NCBI GenBank assembly: GCA_900544905.1
Contig: UQXF01000036.1
Coordinates: 1-27,064, forward strand
DNA length: 27,064 nucleotides
Source: an uncultured Clostridium sp.
GTDB lineage: Bacteria; Bacillota; Clostridia; Lachnospirales; Lachnospiraceae
Reading direction: 5' to 3'
Below, in pieces: positions 1-8,403 of the stretch. The translations under genes were made by a program, and so were the position numbers. Each line of letters begins with the position of its first letter. The first letter of the stretch is position 1. Below the pieces are notes generated by a model that had not been told where the DNA came from, ran no database searches, and was given only the letters and a program-made list of their open reading frames with translations.

Positions 1-39
1 GTCGAGTCTCGTGGGCTCGGAGATGTGTATAAGAGACAG
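1..39 (+). other. Nextera read-2 adapter (library artefact)
   Basis: Bases 6-39 match the Illumina Nextera read-2 transposase adapter, ending in the Tn5 mosaic end AGATGTGTATAAGAGACAG at 21-39. Bases 1-5 (GTCGA) fit the end of the reverse-complemented index that appears in full at the other edge. This is not genomic DNA; genomic sequence begins at base 40. The adapter recognition rests on its well-known sequence, and I am very sure of it. Confidence 0.97.
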
Positions 40-515
40 CCTTAGAAGCTATGGCTGATGACAAACAATTAAAGTTCAGCTTTACCTATGCCGCCTGTGC
101 CCGTCTGCCAAAGCGTCTGACCCTGTCTGCCAACGGCATGTATTTAAATGCTTTGGAGCAAAAGGCAGTTCTCAGCCTCCCCATTGTGCAGGACACATTG
201 ATGCATTATTTTGAAGACTATAAAAATTATTACTATCTTCCACAGGAGGATATGGCAATCCACAAAAGCATCGCCGCTTATGTAGCGGCAGAAAACAAAG
301 AAAAGGCAACAAAAAGCACCTGTTATATTAAGAAAACAGATGCTTTCATTCCATGCTTTTCCGTAAAGGAATATGATATTTTCAAATATTCTGCAGCAGA
401 TAAGTGCAATTACCAGACCCTGGATTCCCTTCTCTCTGCAGACCAGCCTAAGCAGATATCCTATATCAAAAATGCATTAACAGACCTTAAAAGTTATTCA
501 AAATATTTACTGTAG
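40..515 (+). CDS. C-terminal fragment of unidentified protein (possibly RNase H-like/YprB type)
   Basis: This is the only convincing plus-strand gene. The frame is already open where genomic sequence starts at base 40, so the first visible ATG (51) is probably internal and the gene is cut by the contig edge. About 155 residues remain, ending in TAG at 513-515. The fragment is soluble-looking, lysine- and tyrosine-rich, and has no membrane segment. The stretch around DYKNYYYLPQEDMAIHKS, followed by a conserved-looking TCYIKK, reminds me of the C-terminal part of clostridial proteins annotated as ribonuclease H-like (YprB) exonucleases. That is a recollection of family pattern, not a proven match, and the catalytic part would lie outside the window. 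Its last 22 bases overlap the 3' end of the convergent transglutaminase-like gene. Confidence 0.6.
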
Positions 516-1426
516 TCATAATCTGATTTGCTTAGCTTTGGCATACCCTTTGTATTGTATTTGTATACATTTTCAAAGTATTTTTTGCTGGTTTTACTGC
601 CAATCAGGAAACAAAAATATCCCCCGGAGCTGTCATTTAACTGGGTATCAATCAGATACCATTTCTTGTCCACCTTTACCAGATTCCATTGATGAGACGG
701 ATTCATCGCCTTAGAATTGGCATGTACATACCGGCACCCAATTCCCATACCGTCACACAGCGCCTTAAATGCCCTGGAATATCCGGAACACTGTGCTTTC
801 TTATAGCGAAAGGCTCCGTAAGCGGTATTGGCAGATTTTACCCACCAGCCCTTATTCTGATAGGAGCAGCGGTTGCATATATAATTATGCGCATAAAATA
901 CCTTCACGAAATCGTCCATTCCCGGCTCTGTATAGACATTCACAAAATTTGCAACTGCATTTTTTACATATTTCAGCTGACTTTGGGTCAGGGACGGTCC
1001 ATACACTGAGCCCGCTTTATAATTTCCCTTCACTTTCACCTTTACTTTAATGTTGCTGGTAACCCTGCTGTTGTCCTTTAACAAGGCAACCACCTTGTAA
1101 TAATAATTTTTCTTTTCCTTTAATTTACTGTTCTTATATGTATTCTTGGACGCCTTCACTGTGGCAATCTTTTTATACCCCTTCTTCCTGTTATAGGAAC
1201 GGTATATATAATATTTTGACACATTGTCCAGCTTCTTCCATTTTAACGTCACACTGGTGGCGGTAGCCGCCTTAACTGACAGCTTCACTGTCTGGACAAC
1301 CTGCTGTCCGGCAGTCTCCTCCGTGCTGTCTGTCTGTGTGCCAGTGGCCAAAACATAGCCCGGGCACAGCATTACAACCAGCATAATACATAAAAAAACT
1401 GAAACTATTCTCTTAGTGTTTTTCAT
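494..1426 (-). CDS. Secreted FnIII-transglutaminase-like protein
   Basis: This 310-residue protein is probably exported. Residues 1-27 form a signal peptide (KNTKR basic start, hydrophobic core, cleavage likely near VLA-TG). Residues about 45-133 look like a fibronectin type III domain (TATSVTLKWKKLDNVSKYYIYRS pattern), very rich in Lys and Tyr. Residues about 150-300 carry a transglutaminase/cysteine-protease fold with a plausible catalytic triad: Cys213 in AQCSGYSRAF, His245 in NPSHQWNLV and Asp260 in WYLIDTQLND. Family members act as cell-surface peptidases or cross-linking enzymes; the substrate here is unknown. The AGGGGGA ribosome site at 1433-1439 supports this start. The gene begins 16 bases after cheR and probably shares its transcript. 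Confidence 0.85.
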   Translation of the reverse strand: MKNTKRIVSVFLCIMLVVMLCPGYVLATGTQTDSTEETAGQQVVQTVKLSVKAATATSVTLKWKKLDNVSKYYIYRSYNRKKGYKKIATVKASKNTYKNSKLKEKKNYYYKVVALLKDNSRVTSNIKVKVKVKGNYKAGSVYGPSLTQSQLKYVKNAVANFVNVYTEPGMDDFVKVFYAHNYICNRCSYQNKGWWVKSANTAYGAFRYKKAQCSGYSRAFKALCDGMGIGCRYVHANSKAMNPSHQWNLVKVDKKWYLIDTQLNDSSGGYFCFLIGSKTSKKYFENVYKYNTKGMPKLSKSDYDYSKYFE

Positions 1427-1442
1427 ACTTTTCCCCCTTATA

Positions 1443-2237
1443 TTAAAGCCTTTCCTCTACATCTATCTTCTTGTAAAAAAATGAATCTGTGGCAGCATAT
1501 CCGATTTCCCTTGCATGGATAATCTGCTCTGTACTTCCGATAAACAGAATGCCATTTTTAGCCAGACTGTTGTGGAAATTCTTATACACCTGGTCCTTTG
1601 CCTCATCTGTAAAATAAATCACCACATTTCTGCATACAATCATATGCATCCCGGCAGGATATCTGTCTTCCAGCAAATTATGCTTGCGAAATTCAACACA
1701 TGTCTTGATATCATCATTAATCTGATATCCATTTTCCTTTTTTGTAAAATGCTTTGCCAGCAGCTCTTTCGGAAGACGTTCCAGACTTCTTGTCAGATAA
1801 AAACCCTCCTTGGCAATCATAAGTACATCCTCATCAATATCCGTTGCATAAATGCGAATCTGGTTCAACGGAAAATATTTTGCCAGCAGCATTGCAATCG
1901 TATAGGGCTCATCTCCCGTGGAACAGGCGGCACTCCATATGTTTATCCGGTTTCCAAATTCCTTTTTCATATAGGGAATCATTTCATTCTCAAAAACCTC
2001 CCATTGTTTTGGATTTCGATAAAATTCCGATACATTAATTGTAAGATAACTCACAAAGGAACGCAACAAGGAATTATCCTTCTTCATCGCCTGGAAATAT
2101 TCTTCAAAATTATGATAGCCCTTACGGTTCATCAGAGACTCGATTCTCCGCTTCATCTGTCTCTCCTTATATAAGGTCAGATTAATATTGGTAAGTCCAT
2201 AGACATCCTTCTTAAAGCTTTCGTAATCATATGCCAT
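1443..2237 (-). CDS. cheR: CheR-type protein-glutamate O-methyltransferase
   Basis: CheR transfers a methyl group from S-adenosylmethionine to glutamates of chemoreceptors in the cytoplasm, setting their adaptation state. The 264-residue length is typical. The N-terminal helical domain (about 1-75) is followed by the methyltransferase core: SAM motif SAACSTGDEPYTIA at 102-115, acidic ATDID at 131-135, HNLLE at 186-190 and CRNVVIYF at 202-209. A GGAG ribosome site seven bases upstream supports the start. No other chemotaxis or flagellar gene is in the window, so this is an orphan copy; it is followed by the transglutaminase-like gene. The upstream ispH-rpsA terminator lies between 2274 and 2310, and no clear promoter of its own is visible. 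Confidence 0.93.
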   Translation of the reverse strand: MAYDYESFKKDVYGLTNINLTLYKERQMKRRIESLMNRKGYHNFEEYFQAMKKDNSLLRSFVSYLTINVSEFYRNPKQWEVFENEMIPYMKKEFGNRINIWSAACSTGDEPYTIAMLLAKYFPLNQIRIYATDIDEDVLMIAKEGFYLTRSLERLPKELLAKHFTKKENGYQINDDIKTCVEFRKHNLLEDRYPAGMHMIVCRNVVIYFTDEAKDQVYKNFHNSLAKNGILFIGSTEQIIHAREIGYAATDSFFYKKIDVEERL

Positions 2238-2273
2238 TTATCTGCTCCATCCTCTCATTTTCATCAGTCAAAG

Positions 2274-2310
2274 CAAAAAAACCTCGCCCTAGTACTCCTA
2301 AAGCGAGGTT
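2274..2310 (-). terminator. Rho-independent terminator of ispH-rpsA
   Basis: On the minus strand an 8-bp perfect stem (AACCTCGC at 2303-2310 with GCGAGGTT at 2280-2287) encloses a 15-base loop and runs straight into seven T residues. It begins 15 bases after the ispH-rpsA stop codon. Confidence 0.9.
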
Positions 2311-2324
2311 AATCTGTAAATTTA

Positions 2325-4259
2325 TTATTCCTCTGTAGCAGTCTCCTCTACAGCTTCCTCTGCTTCCTCCTCTTCCGGAAGTAGAGCCTTCATACTCAAA
2401 CTGATTTTTCTCTCCTCTAGTCTGAAATCAACCACCTTAGCTTCGATTTCCTGACCAACAGACAATACACTGGATGGCTTCTCAATATGCTCTCTTGCAA
2501 TCTGTGATACATGTAATAATGCATCCACACCCGGCTCCAACTCAACAAATGCGCCAAAATCAGTCATTCTTGCAACTTTACCCGTTACAATGTTGCCAAC
2601 TGCATATTTGTCAGCTGCTGTCAACCATGGATTTGTATCCTCAAACTTAAGGCTTAACGCAATCTTCTCACCCTGGATATCTTTGATAATTGCTTTCACA
2701 CTGTCGCCAACTGCAAACAACTTCTTAGGGTTCTCAACTCTTCCCCATGACATCTCAGAAATGTGAAGCAATCCGTCTGCGCCGCCTAAATCAATGAATG
2801 CACCGAAGTCTGTCACATTCTTAACAGTACCCTCAACGGTGTCTCCAACATTAATTCTTGCAAACAGTGCTTCCTTTGCAGCCTTCTTCTCTGCTTCAAT
2901 TAACATCTTACGGTTACCGATAATTCTTCTCTTGCGAGGGTTAAACTCTGTAATCTTAAATTCAACTTCCTGGTCCTTATACTTTGTCAAATCCTTCTCA
3001 TAAGTATCTGATACAAGGCTTGCAGGAATAAATACTCTTGCTTCCTCAACGGTAACACTTAAACCGCCATCTAAAACCTGGGTAACAATTCCCTTTAATA
3101 CTTCCTCATTGTTATAGGCTTCCTCAAGCTTCTCATTTGCCTTCTCTGCCGCTACACGCTTAACAGATAAGAGAACCTGACCGTCACCATCATTGGTCTT
3201 AATAACCTTGGCTTCAATTGTCTCACCAATCTGAACCTTATCTTTTAATGAAATATTCACATCATTAGAATACTCATTCTTTGTAATAATACCATCTGCT
3301 TTATAATTGATATTCAAGATAATCTCGTCATCTTTTACATCAATAACGGTTCCCTTTACAATCTTTCCTACACTAATTCTGCTTTCCTCTGCCAAACTGG
3401 CTTCAAACATTGTTCCAAAATCTTCTGCCATGCTACCATGAACCTCCTTAATAATTTGATTAGGGGTAGATGCCCCTGCAGTAATACCTACCCTACCAAC
3501 GGATTCAAAAGCAGCTAAATCCAAGTCAACGAGTGTCTGTATATAGTAAGTATTTGCACATTCTTTTTTACTAATATCAAATAACTTTTGTGTATTTGAA
3601 CTGTTCTTCCCACCAATCACAATCATTGCATCTACCTGCTTAGCAATAGAAGCTGCTTCTCTTTGTCTTTCTTCTGTTGCATTGCATATGGTGTTATAAA
3701 CGGTTATATTATAACCTTTTTCTTTGAAAATTTCAACCACCTTATTGAATTTCTTGTGATTAAATGTCGTCTGGGACACCAAACTTATCTCTTTATCGTC
3801 TGAAAAAGACAAATTTTCCGCCTCTTCCTCTGATTCTAACACAATGGGAGCCTGATTGCACCAACCAACTATTCCCATTACTTCAGGGTGGTTTTTATCT
3901 CCAATTATTATAATCTGCTTTCCATTGGCACTGTCTTTATCGACAATATTGTGAATTTTCTTAACAAAGGGACAGGTGGCATCCACAAGCTCTAATCCTT
4001 TTTCCTGTATTAATTCATAAATGCTGCGCTCCACTCCATGGGAGCGGATTACAACCGTTCCTGACTCTAATTCCTTTAACGCCTGCTCATCTGAAAGAAT
4101 CCGGACACCTTTTTCCTCTAAATCCTTTACCACCTCTTCGTTATGGATAATCGGACCATAGGTGTACACATTGCCCTTCTCAGCCTGTTCATAAACTGTA
4201 TCCACAGCCCGCTTTACTCCAAAGCAGAAGCCTGCTGTTTTCGCTAATACAACATCCAT
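2325..4259 (-). CDS. ispH: IspH (HMBPP reductase) fused to ribosomal protein S1-type domains
   Basis: A 644-residue two-part protein. Residues 1-285 are 4-hydroxy-3-methylbut-2-enyl diphosphate reductase, the last step of the MEP isoprenoid pathway: [4Fe-4S] ligands Cys12, Cys96 and Cys192, substrate histidines His74 and His124, catalytic Glu126 and Thr165. Residues about 295-625 hold four S1 RNA-binding domains (about 297-368, 387-450, 472-538, 554-624); the last two have the classic TDFGAFI/V and LLHIS/LLHVS signatures. The tail is acidic, ending EEAVEETATEE. This fusion is known in many Clostridia, where it supplies the S1-like protein. It follows cmk, a conserved neighbour, with its own predicted promoter (4293-4322) and an ACGAGGT ribosome site. 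The S1 half could affect translation initiation or mRNA binding; that part is inferred. Confidence 0.96.
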   Translation of the reverse strand: MDVVLAKTAGFCFGVKRAVDTVYEQAEKGNVYTYGPIIHNEEVVKDLEEKGVRILSDEQALKELESGTVVIRSHGVERSIYELIQEKGLELVDATCPFVKKIHNIVDKDSANGKQIIIIGDKNHPEVMGIVGWCNQAPIVLESEEEAENLSFSDDKEISLVSQTTFNHKKFNKVVEIFKEKGYNITVYNTICNATEERQREAASIAKQVDAMIVIGGKNSSNTQKLFDISKKECANTYYIQTLVDLDLAAFESVGRVGITAGASTPNQIIKEVHGSMAEDFGTMFEASLAEESRISVGKIVKGTVIDVKDDEIILNINYKADGIITKNEYSNDVNISLKDKVQIGETIEAKVIKTNDGDGQVLLSVKRVAAEKANEKLEEAYNNEEVLKGIVTQVLDGGLSVTVEEARVFIPASLVSDTYEKDLTKYKDQEVEFKITEFNPRKRRIIGNRKMLIEAEKKAAKEALFARINVGDTVEGTVKNVTDFGAFIDLGGADGLLHISEMSWGRVENPKKLFAVGDSVKAIIKDIQGEKIALSLKFEDTNPWLTAADKYAVGNIVTGKVARMTDFGAFVELEPGVDALLHVSQIAREHIEKPSSVLSVGQEIEAKVVDFRLEERKISLSMKALLPEEEEAEEAVEETATEE

Positions 4260-4292
4260 ACATAAACCTCGTACAAATTATTTTACGCTACT

Positions 4293-4322
4293 ACTATATC
4301 ACAACATTTCAACAGAAGCCAA
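4293..4322 (-). promoter_or_regulatory. Predicted sigma-A promoter for ispH-rpsA
   Basis: The minus strand reads TTGGCT (4317-4322), an 18-base spacer and TATAGT (4293-4298), with an extended -10 TG element (TGA directly before TATAGT). The -10 box is 34 bases before the ispH ATG. The -35 box matches only four of six consensus bases, so this is a moderate prediction. Confidence 0.5.
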
Positions 4323-4363
4323 ATAAAATATCTTCCAGTTCCTTCTTGTTGGCTTTTTATCTA

Positions 4364-5026
4364 TTACAGCTTTTCGCCTGCCACAGACAAAATTTTTGCT
4401 ACAACCTCTTCAATTCCCATATCAGAGCTGTCTACTAAAACTGCATCCTCTGCCTGTTTTAGTGGTGCAATGGCACGATTCATATCTCTTTCATCCCGTT
4501 CAATAATATCCGCTTCAATTTTATCAAAATCCGGATGTTCTCCTTTTTCCAGCAGTTCCTTATACCGGCGGTTTGCCCGTTCCTTAGAAGAAGCCGTTAA
4601 ATAAATTTTCACCTCCGCATCTTTCAATACGTTGGTTCCGATATCCCTGCCATCCATAACTACATTAAACTTCTTCGCCATATTGCGCTGTAAATCAAGC
4701 AGCGCCGCACGCACAGGTGCTTTTGCAGAGGATTTGGAAGCCATATTTCCAGTCTCCTCTGTCCTTAAATATGGAGTAACATTTTCCCCATTCAGATAAA
4801 CCTGCTGGGCATCATTTTCATAGCCAATTTCAATGGTAATACTGTCACAGGCTGCTGTCAGTGCAGCTTCATCCTCAATATCAATCTTGTTTGTCACCAG
4901 ATAATATGCGATTGCCCGGTACATGGCTCCGGTATCTACATATATATAATCCATTTTCTTTGCTACCTTTTTTGCAATGGTGCTTTTTCCCGCACCTGCC
5001 GGTCCGTCAATTGCTATACTTGCCAT
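4364..5026 (-). CDS. cmk: Cytidylate kinase
   Basis: Cytidylate kinase phosphorylates CMP and dCMP with ATP in the cytoplasm, feeding CTP/dCTP synthesis. The 220-residue length is standard. The P-loop is GPAGAGKST near the N terminus, followed by the DTGAMYRA nucleotide-monophosphate site, the MDGRDIGT motif around residues 124-131, and the RANRRYKEL and ERDERDMNRAIAPL lid/arginine region. An AAAGGAGA ribosome site at 5033-5040 fixes the start. It precedes ispH-rpsA by 104 bases, a common Clostridia arrangement. Nothing is odd about it. Confidence 0.96.
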   Translation of the reverse strand: MASIAIDGPAGAGKSTIAKKVAKKMDYIYVDTGAMYRAIAYYLVTNKIDIEDEAALTAACDSITIEIGYENDAQQVYLNGENVTPYLRTEETGNMASKSSAKAPVRAALLDLQRNMAKKFNVVMDGRDIGTNVLKDAEVKIYLTASSKERANRRYKELLEKGEHPDFDKIEADIIERDERDMNRAIAPLKQAEDAVLVDSSDMGIEEVVAKILSVAGEKL

Positions 5027-5080
5027 TTTTGTTCTCCTTTTTCATTAAAATATAACCAAACTTTCTATTACTGCTTGCCG

Positions 5081-5191
5081 CTATTTTTCATCTATATCAT
5101 TTTCCTGTTTCTCATTAATAACAAAATCCATGTCATCCTGCAATACAACACCTATACTTTGGGACATCATTTTACGCTGGCGCCTACTCAC
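5081..5191 (-). CDS. Possible 36-residue small protein
   Basis: The gap between the flavoprotein gene and cmk holds a short open frame starting at GTG (5189-5191), with alternative tandem ATGs at 5165-5170, and ending in TAG at 5081-5083. It would encode a basic start (SRRQRK) and an acidic, hydrophilic end (NEKQENDIDEK). No good ribosome site precedes either start, and I recognise no family. It may be a real small gene or chance open sequence. Confidence 0.22.
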   Translation of the reverse strand: MSRRQRKMMSQSIGVVLQDDMDFVINEKQENDIDEK

Positions 5192-5218
5192 CCTAAAATG
5201 CTGGAATATCTGACGGCT

Positions 5219-6475
5219 TTAACAGGATATTCCTGCCAGATAACCTGTGGACCATGCAATCTGTAAATTAAAGCCTCCGGTTAACGCATCCAAGTCCAGC
5301 ACCTCCCCGACAAAATACAGTCCTCCAGTCAGTTTGGATTCCATTGTTCCAGGTTCAATTTCCTTTACCTTCACGCCGCCCTTTGTGATAATCGCTTCAT
5401 CCCATCCCCTAAGACCGGTGATGGTAAACGGCAGATTTTTAATGGTTTGTCCTAATATTCTTCGTTCCTCTTTTGTCATCTCATTTATTTTCTTTTCCCC
5501 ATCTAATCCACTTTTGTCAATGACAACCGGAATCAGGGCACGAAGCAGTAATTTATCCAGGCTGTTTTTTAACTGCTTATTTTGAAAAAGCTTGAAATCC
5601 TTTAAAATCCGTTCATCCAGCTGTTTTTCATCCAATGCCGGCTTTAAATCAATCTTCAAAGTAAGCTTCTTATCCAGATATTTATGGATGTAGGCACTTG
5701 CCTTAATAATTATGGGTCCACTGACCCCAAAATGAGTAAAGAGCATTTCTCCAAAATCCGAATATACCTTTTTCCCATCTGCATATATAACAGCCGATAC
5801 ATTTTTTAAGGATATCCCCATCAAATCCTTGCAACAGCCATCCTTCAATTCAAGTGGAACCAGGGAAGGCTTTCTGTCTGCTATAGTATGACCTGCCTTC
5901 TCGGCAAAACCATAGCCATCCGCACAGGCTCCGGTTCTTGGATAGGATACCCCGCCTGTTGCCACAATCACACTGTCCGCATATAACTTTTTTACCTGCC
6001 TTTTCCTGCTTTCAACATCAGATTCTGCAAATTCAACACCCTTGCAGATATTATTTTCTATAATTAAAGATTTTACCTTTGTGTTTAGTAAAATCTCTAC
6101 CTTCTGCTTTCGCAATTCCTTTTCCAAAACCTTGATTACATCCGAGGAATGGTCTGAGACCGGAAATACACGGTTGCCACGCTCCACCTTATACGGTAAT
6201 CCGATTTCCTCAAAAAAATCCATAACCATATGGTTGGAAAAGGAATAAAATGCACTGTATAAAAACTTCGGATTCGTTACTACATTCTGAAACAAATCCT
6301 CCGTATCACAGGCGTTGGTAAAATTGCATCTTCCCTTTCCGGTAATAAATAACTTCTTGCCAAGCTTTTCATTCTGTTCTAATAATATTACTTCTTTTCC
6401 GTTTCTCGCTGCAAAAATTGCTGCCATCATTCCGGCAGCACCTCCGCCAACTACGATTATCTTTGACATAACCAA
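5219..6475 (-). CDS. HI0933-type NAD(P)/FAD-dependent oxidoreductase
   Basis: A 418-residue cytoplasmic flavoprotein of the HI0933/YhiN family (often named aminoacetone oxidase family). The N-terminal dinucleotide-binding fold has VVGGGAAGMMAA (residues 8-19), then LLEQNEKLGKKL and the family signature GKGRCNFTN (46-54). VATGGVSYPRTG follows mid-protein, and the C-terminal GGLYFVGEVLDLDALTGGFNLQIAWSTG-type block closes the FAD site. The physiological substrate of the family is not settled. The likely start is a TTG at 6475: GAAAGG (6485-6490) lies nine bases upstream of it but 15 bases upstream of the ATG at 6469, which is the alternative. It lies 37 bases downstream of the AAA-ATPase-like gene and upstream of cmk. 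Confidence 0.92.
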   Translation of the reverse strand: MVMSKIIVVGGGAAGMMAAIFAARNGKEVILLEQNEKLGKKLFITGKGRCNFTNACDTEDLFQNVVTNPKFLYSAFYSFSNHMVMDFFEEIGLPYKVERGNRVFPVSDHSSDVIKVLEKELRKQKVEILLNTKVKSLIIENNICKGVEFAESDVESRKRQVKKLYADSVIVATGGVSYPRTGACADGYGFAEKAGHTIADRKPSLVPLELKDGCCKDLMGISLKNVSAVIYADGKKVYSDFGEMLFTHFGVSGPIIIKASAYIHKYLDKKLTLKIDLKPALDEKQLDERILKDFKLFQNKQLKNSLDKLLLRALIPVVIDKSGLDGEKKINEMTKEERRILGQTIKNLPFTITGLRGWDEAIITKGGVKVKEIEPGTMESKLTGGLYFVGEVLDLDALTGGFNLQIAWSTGYLAGISC

Positions 6476-6512
6476 TATTTCACGCCTTTCTCAATAGTGA
6501 ATATTACAGCAC

Positions 6513-8216
6513 TTATCCAATCAATACCTCTTTTCCCTGAAAGGCAAAACCATATTTGCGAATACGCTCCGGGGCAATTCCCTGGTGTATCAGAACCTTT
6601 TCATATTGTTTTTCCTCTATCTGGGCAAGTGCCGCATGCAATGTATCCGAAAGAGTTTCCTCTTTTTTCTTATTAAATACCTTAAATTCAATGATGACAG
6701 CGTCATCCGCTTCTCCCTTCGGCTGCAGCATAATATCGTATCTGCCAAAGCCGCTTTCCCGGTTTGAGGTAATCACATAGCGGTTTTGCAAATCCACCAT
6801 GAGTCCCAGAACAAAACCATGATAAAAGCGTTCCGGCTCTGTGTGGGACGGCTGTTTTCCGGTATCAAAGCTGCTAAATACAGAAGCGGTTACCCGGTTC
6901 ATATATTCATTCATGGCATCCAAATCACCAACCATCAGTGCCTTGATAAAATCGTTATAGCAGGCACTTTCCTTCTTGAACCAGCCTTTTATCATATTTT
7001 TAAACATCAGCCGGACTTCCAGGTTGGTCAGTGCCAGCTCATAGTCTTCCTCCTCGCATTCTTCCCCATCCGGAATATATCCTCCCGCCTTTACCACTTT
7101 TAAATATCCACTGGCAAGCAGCAGGCTCCAGATTGCTTCTTCATTATCATCTAACTGATTGTATACAATCTGTTCATCCATTTCTGTTACAATTGTTCCA
7201 CCCTGCATCAGTGTCTCAAAGCTCTCTTTAATCCGGCGGTTTCCCTCCCGAATCAGCTTACCCACCAGGCTGTTGGCACTGGTATTTGCCCAATAGGTGG
7301 AAATTTTACCAGTATCCAGATAATTTAAAATGGACCATGGATTATAGATATCACTGGTATTTCCAAATACAAACCCGTCATACCATGTTTTTACCTTCTC
7401 CTTCTCTGTCATACCCATTTCATCCATGGCAGCAAAGACCTCTTCCTCCGTAAAGCCAAAGGATGTGGTATACTCATCGGAAGTAGTGGTGACAACCTTT
7501 AAATTGTTCAAATCCGAAAAAATCGACTCCTTGCTCACTCTTGTAATACCTGTCATAATGGCACGTTCCAGATAAGGATTTGTCTTAAAGGTAGCATTAA
7601 ATAAGCTTCTGGTAAAAGCAGCTGCTTCTTCCCAATATCCATTCACATAAGCCTCCTGCATAGGAGTGTCATATTCATCTAACAATATAATTACTTTCTT
7701 CCCATAGTGACATTCTAACAAAGCAGATAACTGCTGCAACGATGTTGCCACCTCTACAGATGAACTTCTTTCTCTGAGGCTGTCCAGGATATGGCTGTAA
7801 TATGCCTTTTGTTCTGATGTCAAATGGTTACTCTCCAACAAAAAATCATTCCGTACATAAATACTGTATAATATCTGACAAATCATTTCATATGCATCAG
7901 AAAAAGTAGTTTCCTTCACATTTGCAAAGGAAAGGCTGATAACCGGGTATGTTCCCTGCAAATTACGGTATTTTTCCTCTTCCCAAATGGAAAGTCCCTC
8001 AAAAAGCGCCCCCTGCCCTTCATATCTGTTCGAGAAAAAATGCTCCAGCATACTCATATTCAGGGTTTTACCAAAACGACGGGGACGGGTGATTAATGTA
8101 ACACTGTCCTTACTTTCCCACCATTCCCTGATAAATCCTGTCTTATCTACATAAAAACAGTTTCCTTTTATTAAGTCCCCAAAATCCTGTACGCCAATCG
8201 CAACCGTTCTTGCCAT
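6513..8216 (-). CDS. AAA-ATPase-like / PD-(D/E)XK nuclease-fold protein
   Basis: A 567-residue protein of the AAA-ATPase-like plus PD-(D/E)XK (DUF1703-type) family, present in many copies in gut Clostridia and Bacteroidetes. N-terminal ATPase: RPRRFGKT at 44-51 replaces a standard P-loop, and Walker B is VIILLDEYD at 176-184. The C-terminal nuclease fold has Asp494 in GRYDIML and EFK at 510-512. The family's role is uncertain; suggestions include DNA-linked or mobile-element functions. The start at 8216 is chosen because GGGAGG (8224-8229) lies seven bases upstream; a longer frame to 8552 has no ribosome site and runs back through the oad terminator. A predicted promoter at 8247-8276 makes this an independent unit inserted between the oad operon and the housekeeping genes. 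Confidence 0.88.
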   Translation of the reverse strand: MARTVAIGVQDFGDLIKGNCFYVDKTGFIREWWESKDSVTLITRPRRFGKTLNMSMLEHFFSNRYEGQGALFEGLSIWEEEKYRNLQGTYPVISLSFANVKETTFSDAYEMICQILYSIYVRNDFLLESNHLTSEQKAYYSHILDSLRERSSSVEVATSLQQLSALLECHYGKKVIILLDEYDTPMQEAYVNGYWEEAAAFTRSLFNATFKTNPYLERAIMTGITRVSKESIFSDLNNLKVVTTTSDEYTTSFGFTEEEVFAAMDEMGMTEKEKVKTWYDGFVFGNTSDIYNPWSILNYLDTGKISTYWANTSANSLVGKLIREGNRRIKESFETLMQGGTIVTEMDEQIVYNQLDDNEEAIWSLLLASGYLKVVKAGGYIPDGEECEEEDYELALTNLEVRLMFKNMIKGWFKKESACYNDFIKALMVGDLDAMNEYMNRVTASVFSSFDTGKQPSHTEPERFYHGFVLGLMVDLQNRYVITSNRESGFGRYDIMLQPKGEADDAVIIEFKVFNKKKEETLSDTLHAALAQIEEKQYEKVLIHQGIAPERIRKYGFAFQGKEVLIG

Positions 8217-8223
8217 ATGCATA

Positions 8224-8229
8224 CCTCCC
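8224..8229 (-). promoter_or_regulatory. Ribosome binding site fixing the AAA-ATPase-like start
   Basis: GGGAGG on the minus strand lies seven bases before the ATG at 8216 and only one base before another in-frame ATG at 8222, so 8216 is the better start. Confidence 0.85.
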
Positions 8230-8246
8230 TTCCGACACATGTATTT

Positions 8247-8276
8247 ATTGTAGCATACTAAATAGAAAAATGCCAC
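8247..8276 (-). promoter_or_regulatory. Predicted sigma-A promoter of the AAA-ATPase-like gene
   Basis: GTGGCA (8271-8276), an 18-base spacer and TACAAT (8247-8252), with a TG extended -10 element (TGC before TACAAT). The -10 box is about 30 bases before the ATG at 8216, just downstream of the oad operon terminator. Confidence 0.6.
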
Positions 8277-8331
8277 AGAAGCAATACTACAACCATTATT
8301 ATTTTTATTCCCAATTCTGCCACTCTTAATG

Positions 8332-8379
8332 AAAAGCAAAAGAGCCACGATATGCCATATTGGATTTATCGCGACTCTT
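8332..8379 (-). terminator. Terminator of the oad operon
   Basis: On the minus strand a 13-bp stem (8367-8379 pairing with 8340-8352, two G-U pairs) with a 14-base loop is followed by TTTTGCTTTT-type sequence. It begins 24 bases after the oadA stop codon and ends the five-gene transcript. Confidence 0.85.
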
Positions 8380-8403
8380 CTTGCGAATGATTTTTCTTTA
8401 CTT

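Noticed and set aside
1515..2174. 219-codon plus-strand frame opposite cheR
   Set aside because: It lies entirely antisense to a gene with clear CheR motifs, has no ribosome site, and its product resembles no family. Other long antisense frames (for example 25434-25844) were dropped for the same reason.
4317..4363. Hairpin with AGCCAA/TTGGCT arms after cmk
   Set aside because: The T run lies on the plus-strand side, where no gene is transcribed; on the minus strand no T tract follows. One arm is better explained as the -35 box of the ispH promoter.
6476..6512. Imperfect inverted repeat (AATATTCAC / GTGAAATATT) before the HI0933 gene
   Set aside because: It is AT-rich, has a bulge and lacks a T tract; it could fold over the ribosome site but nothing supports a regulatory role.
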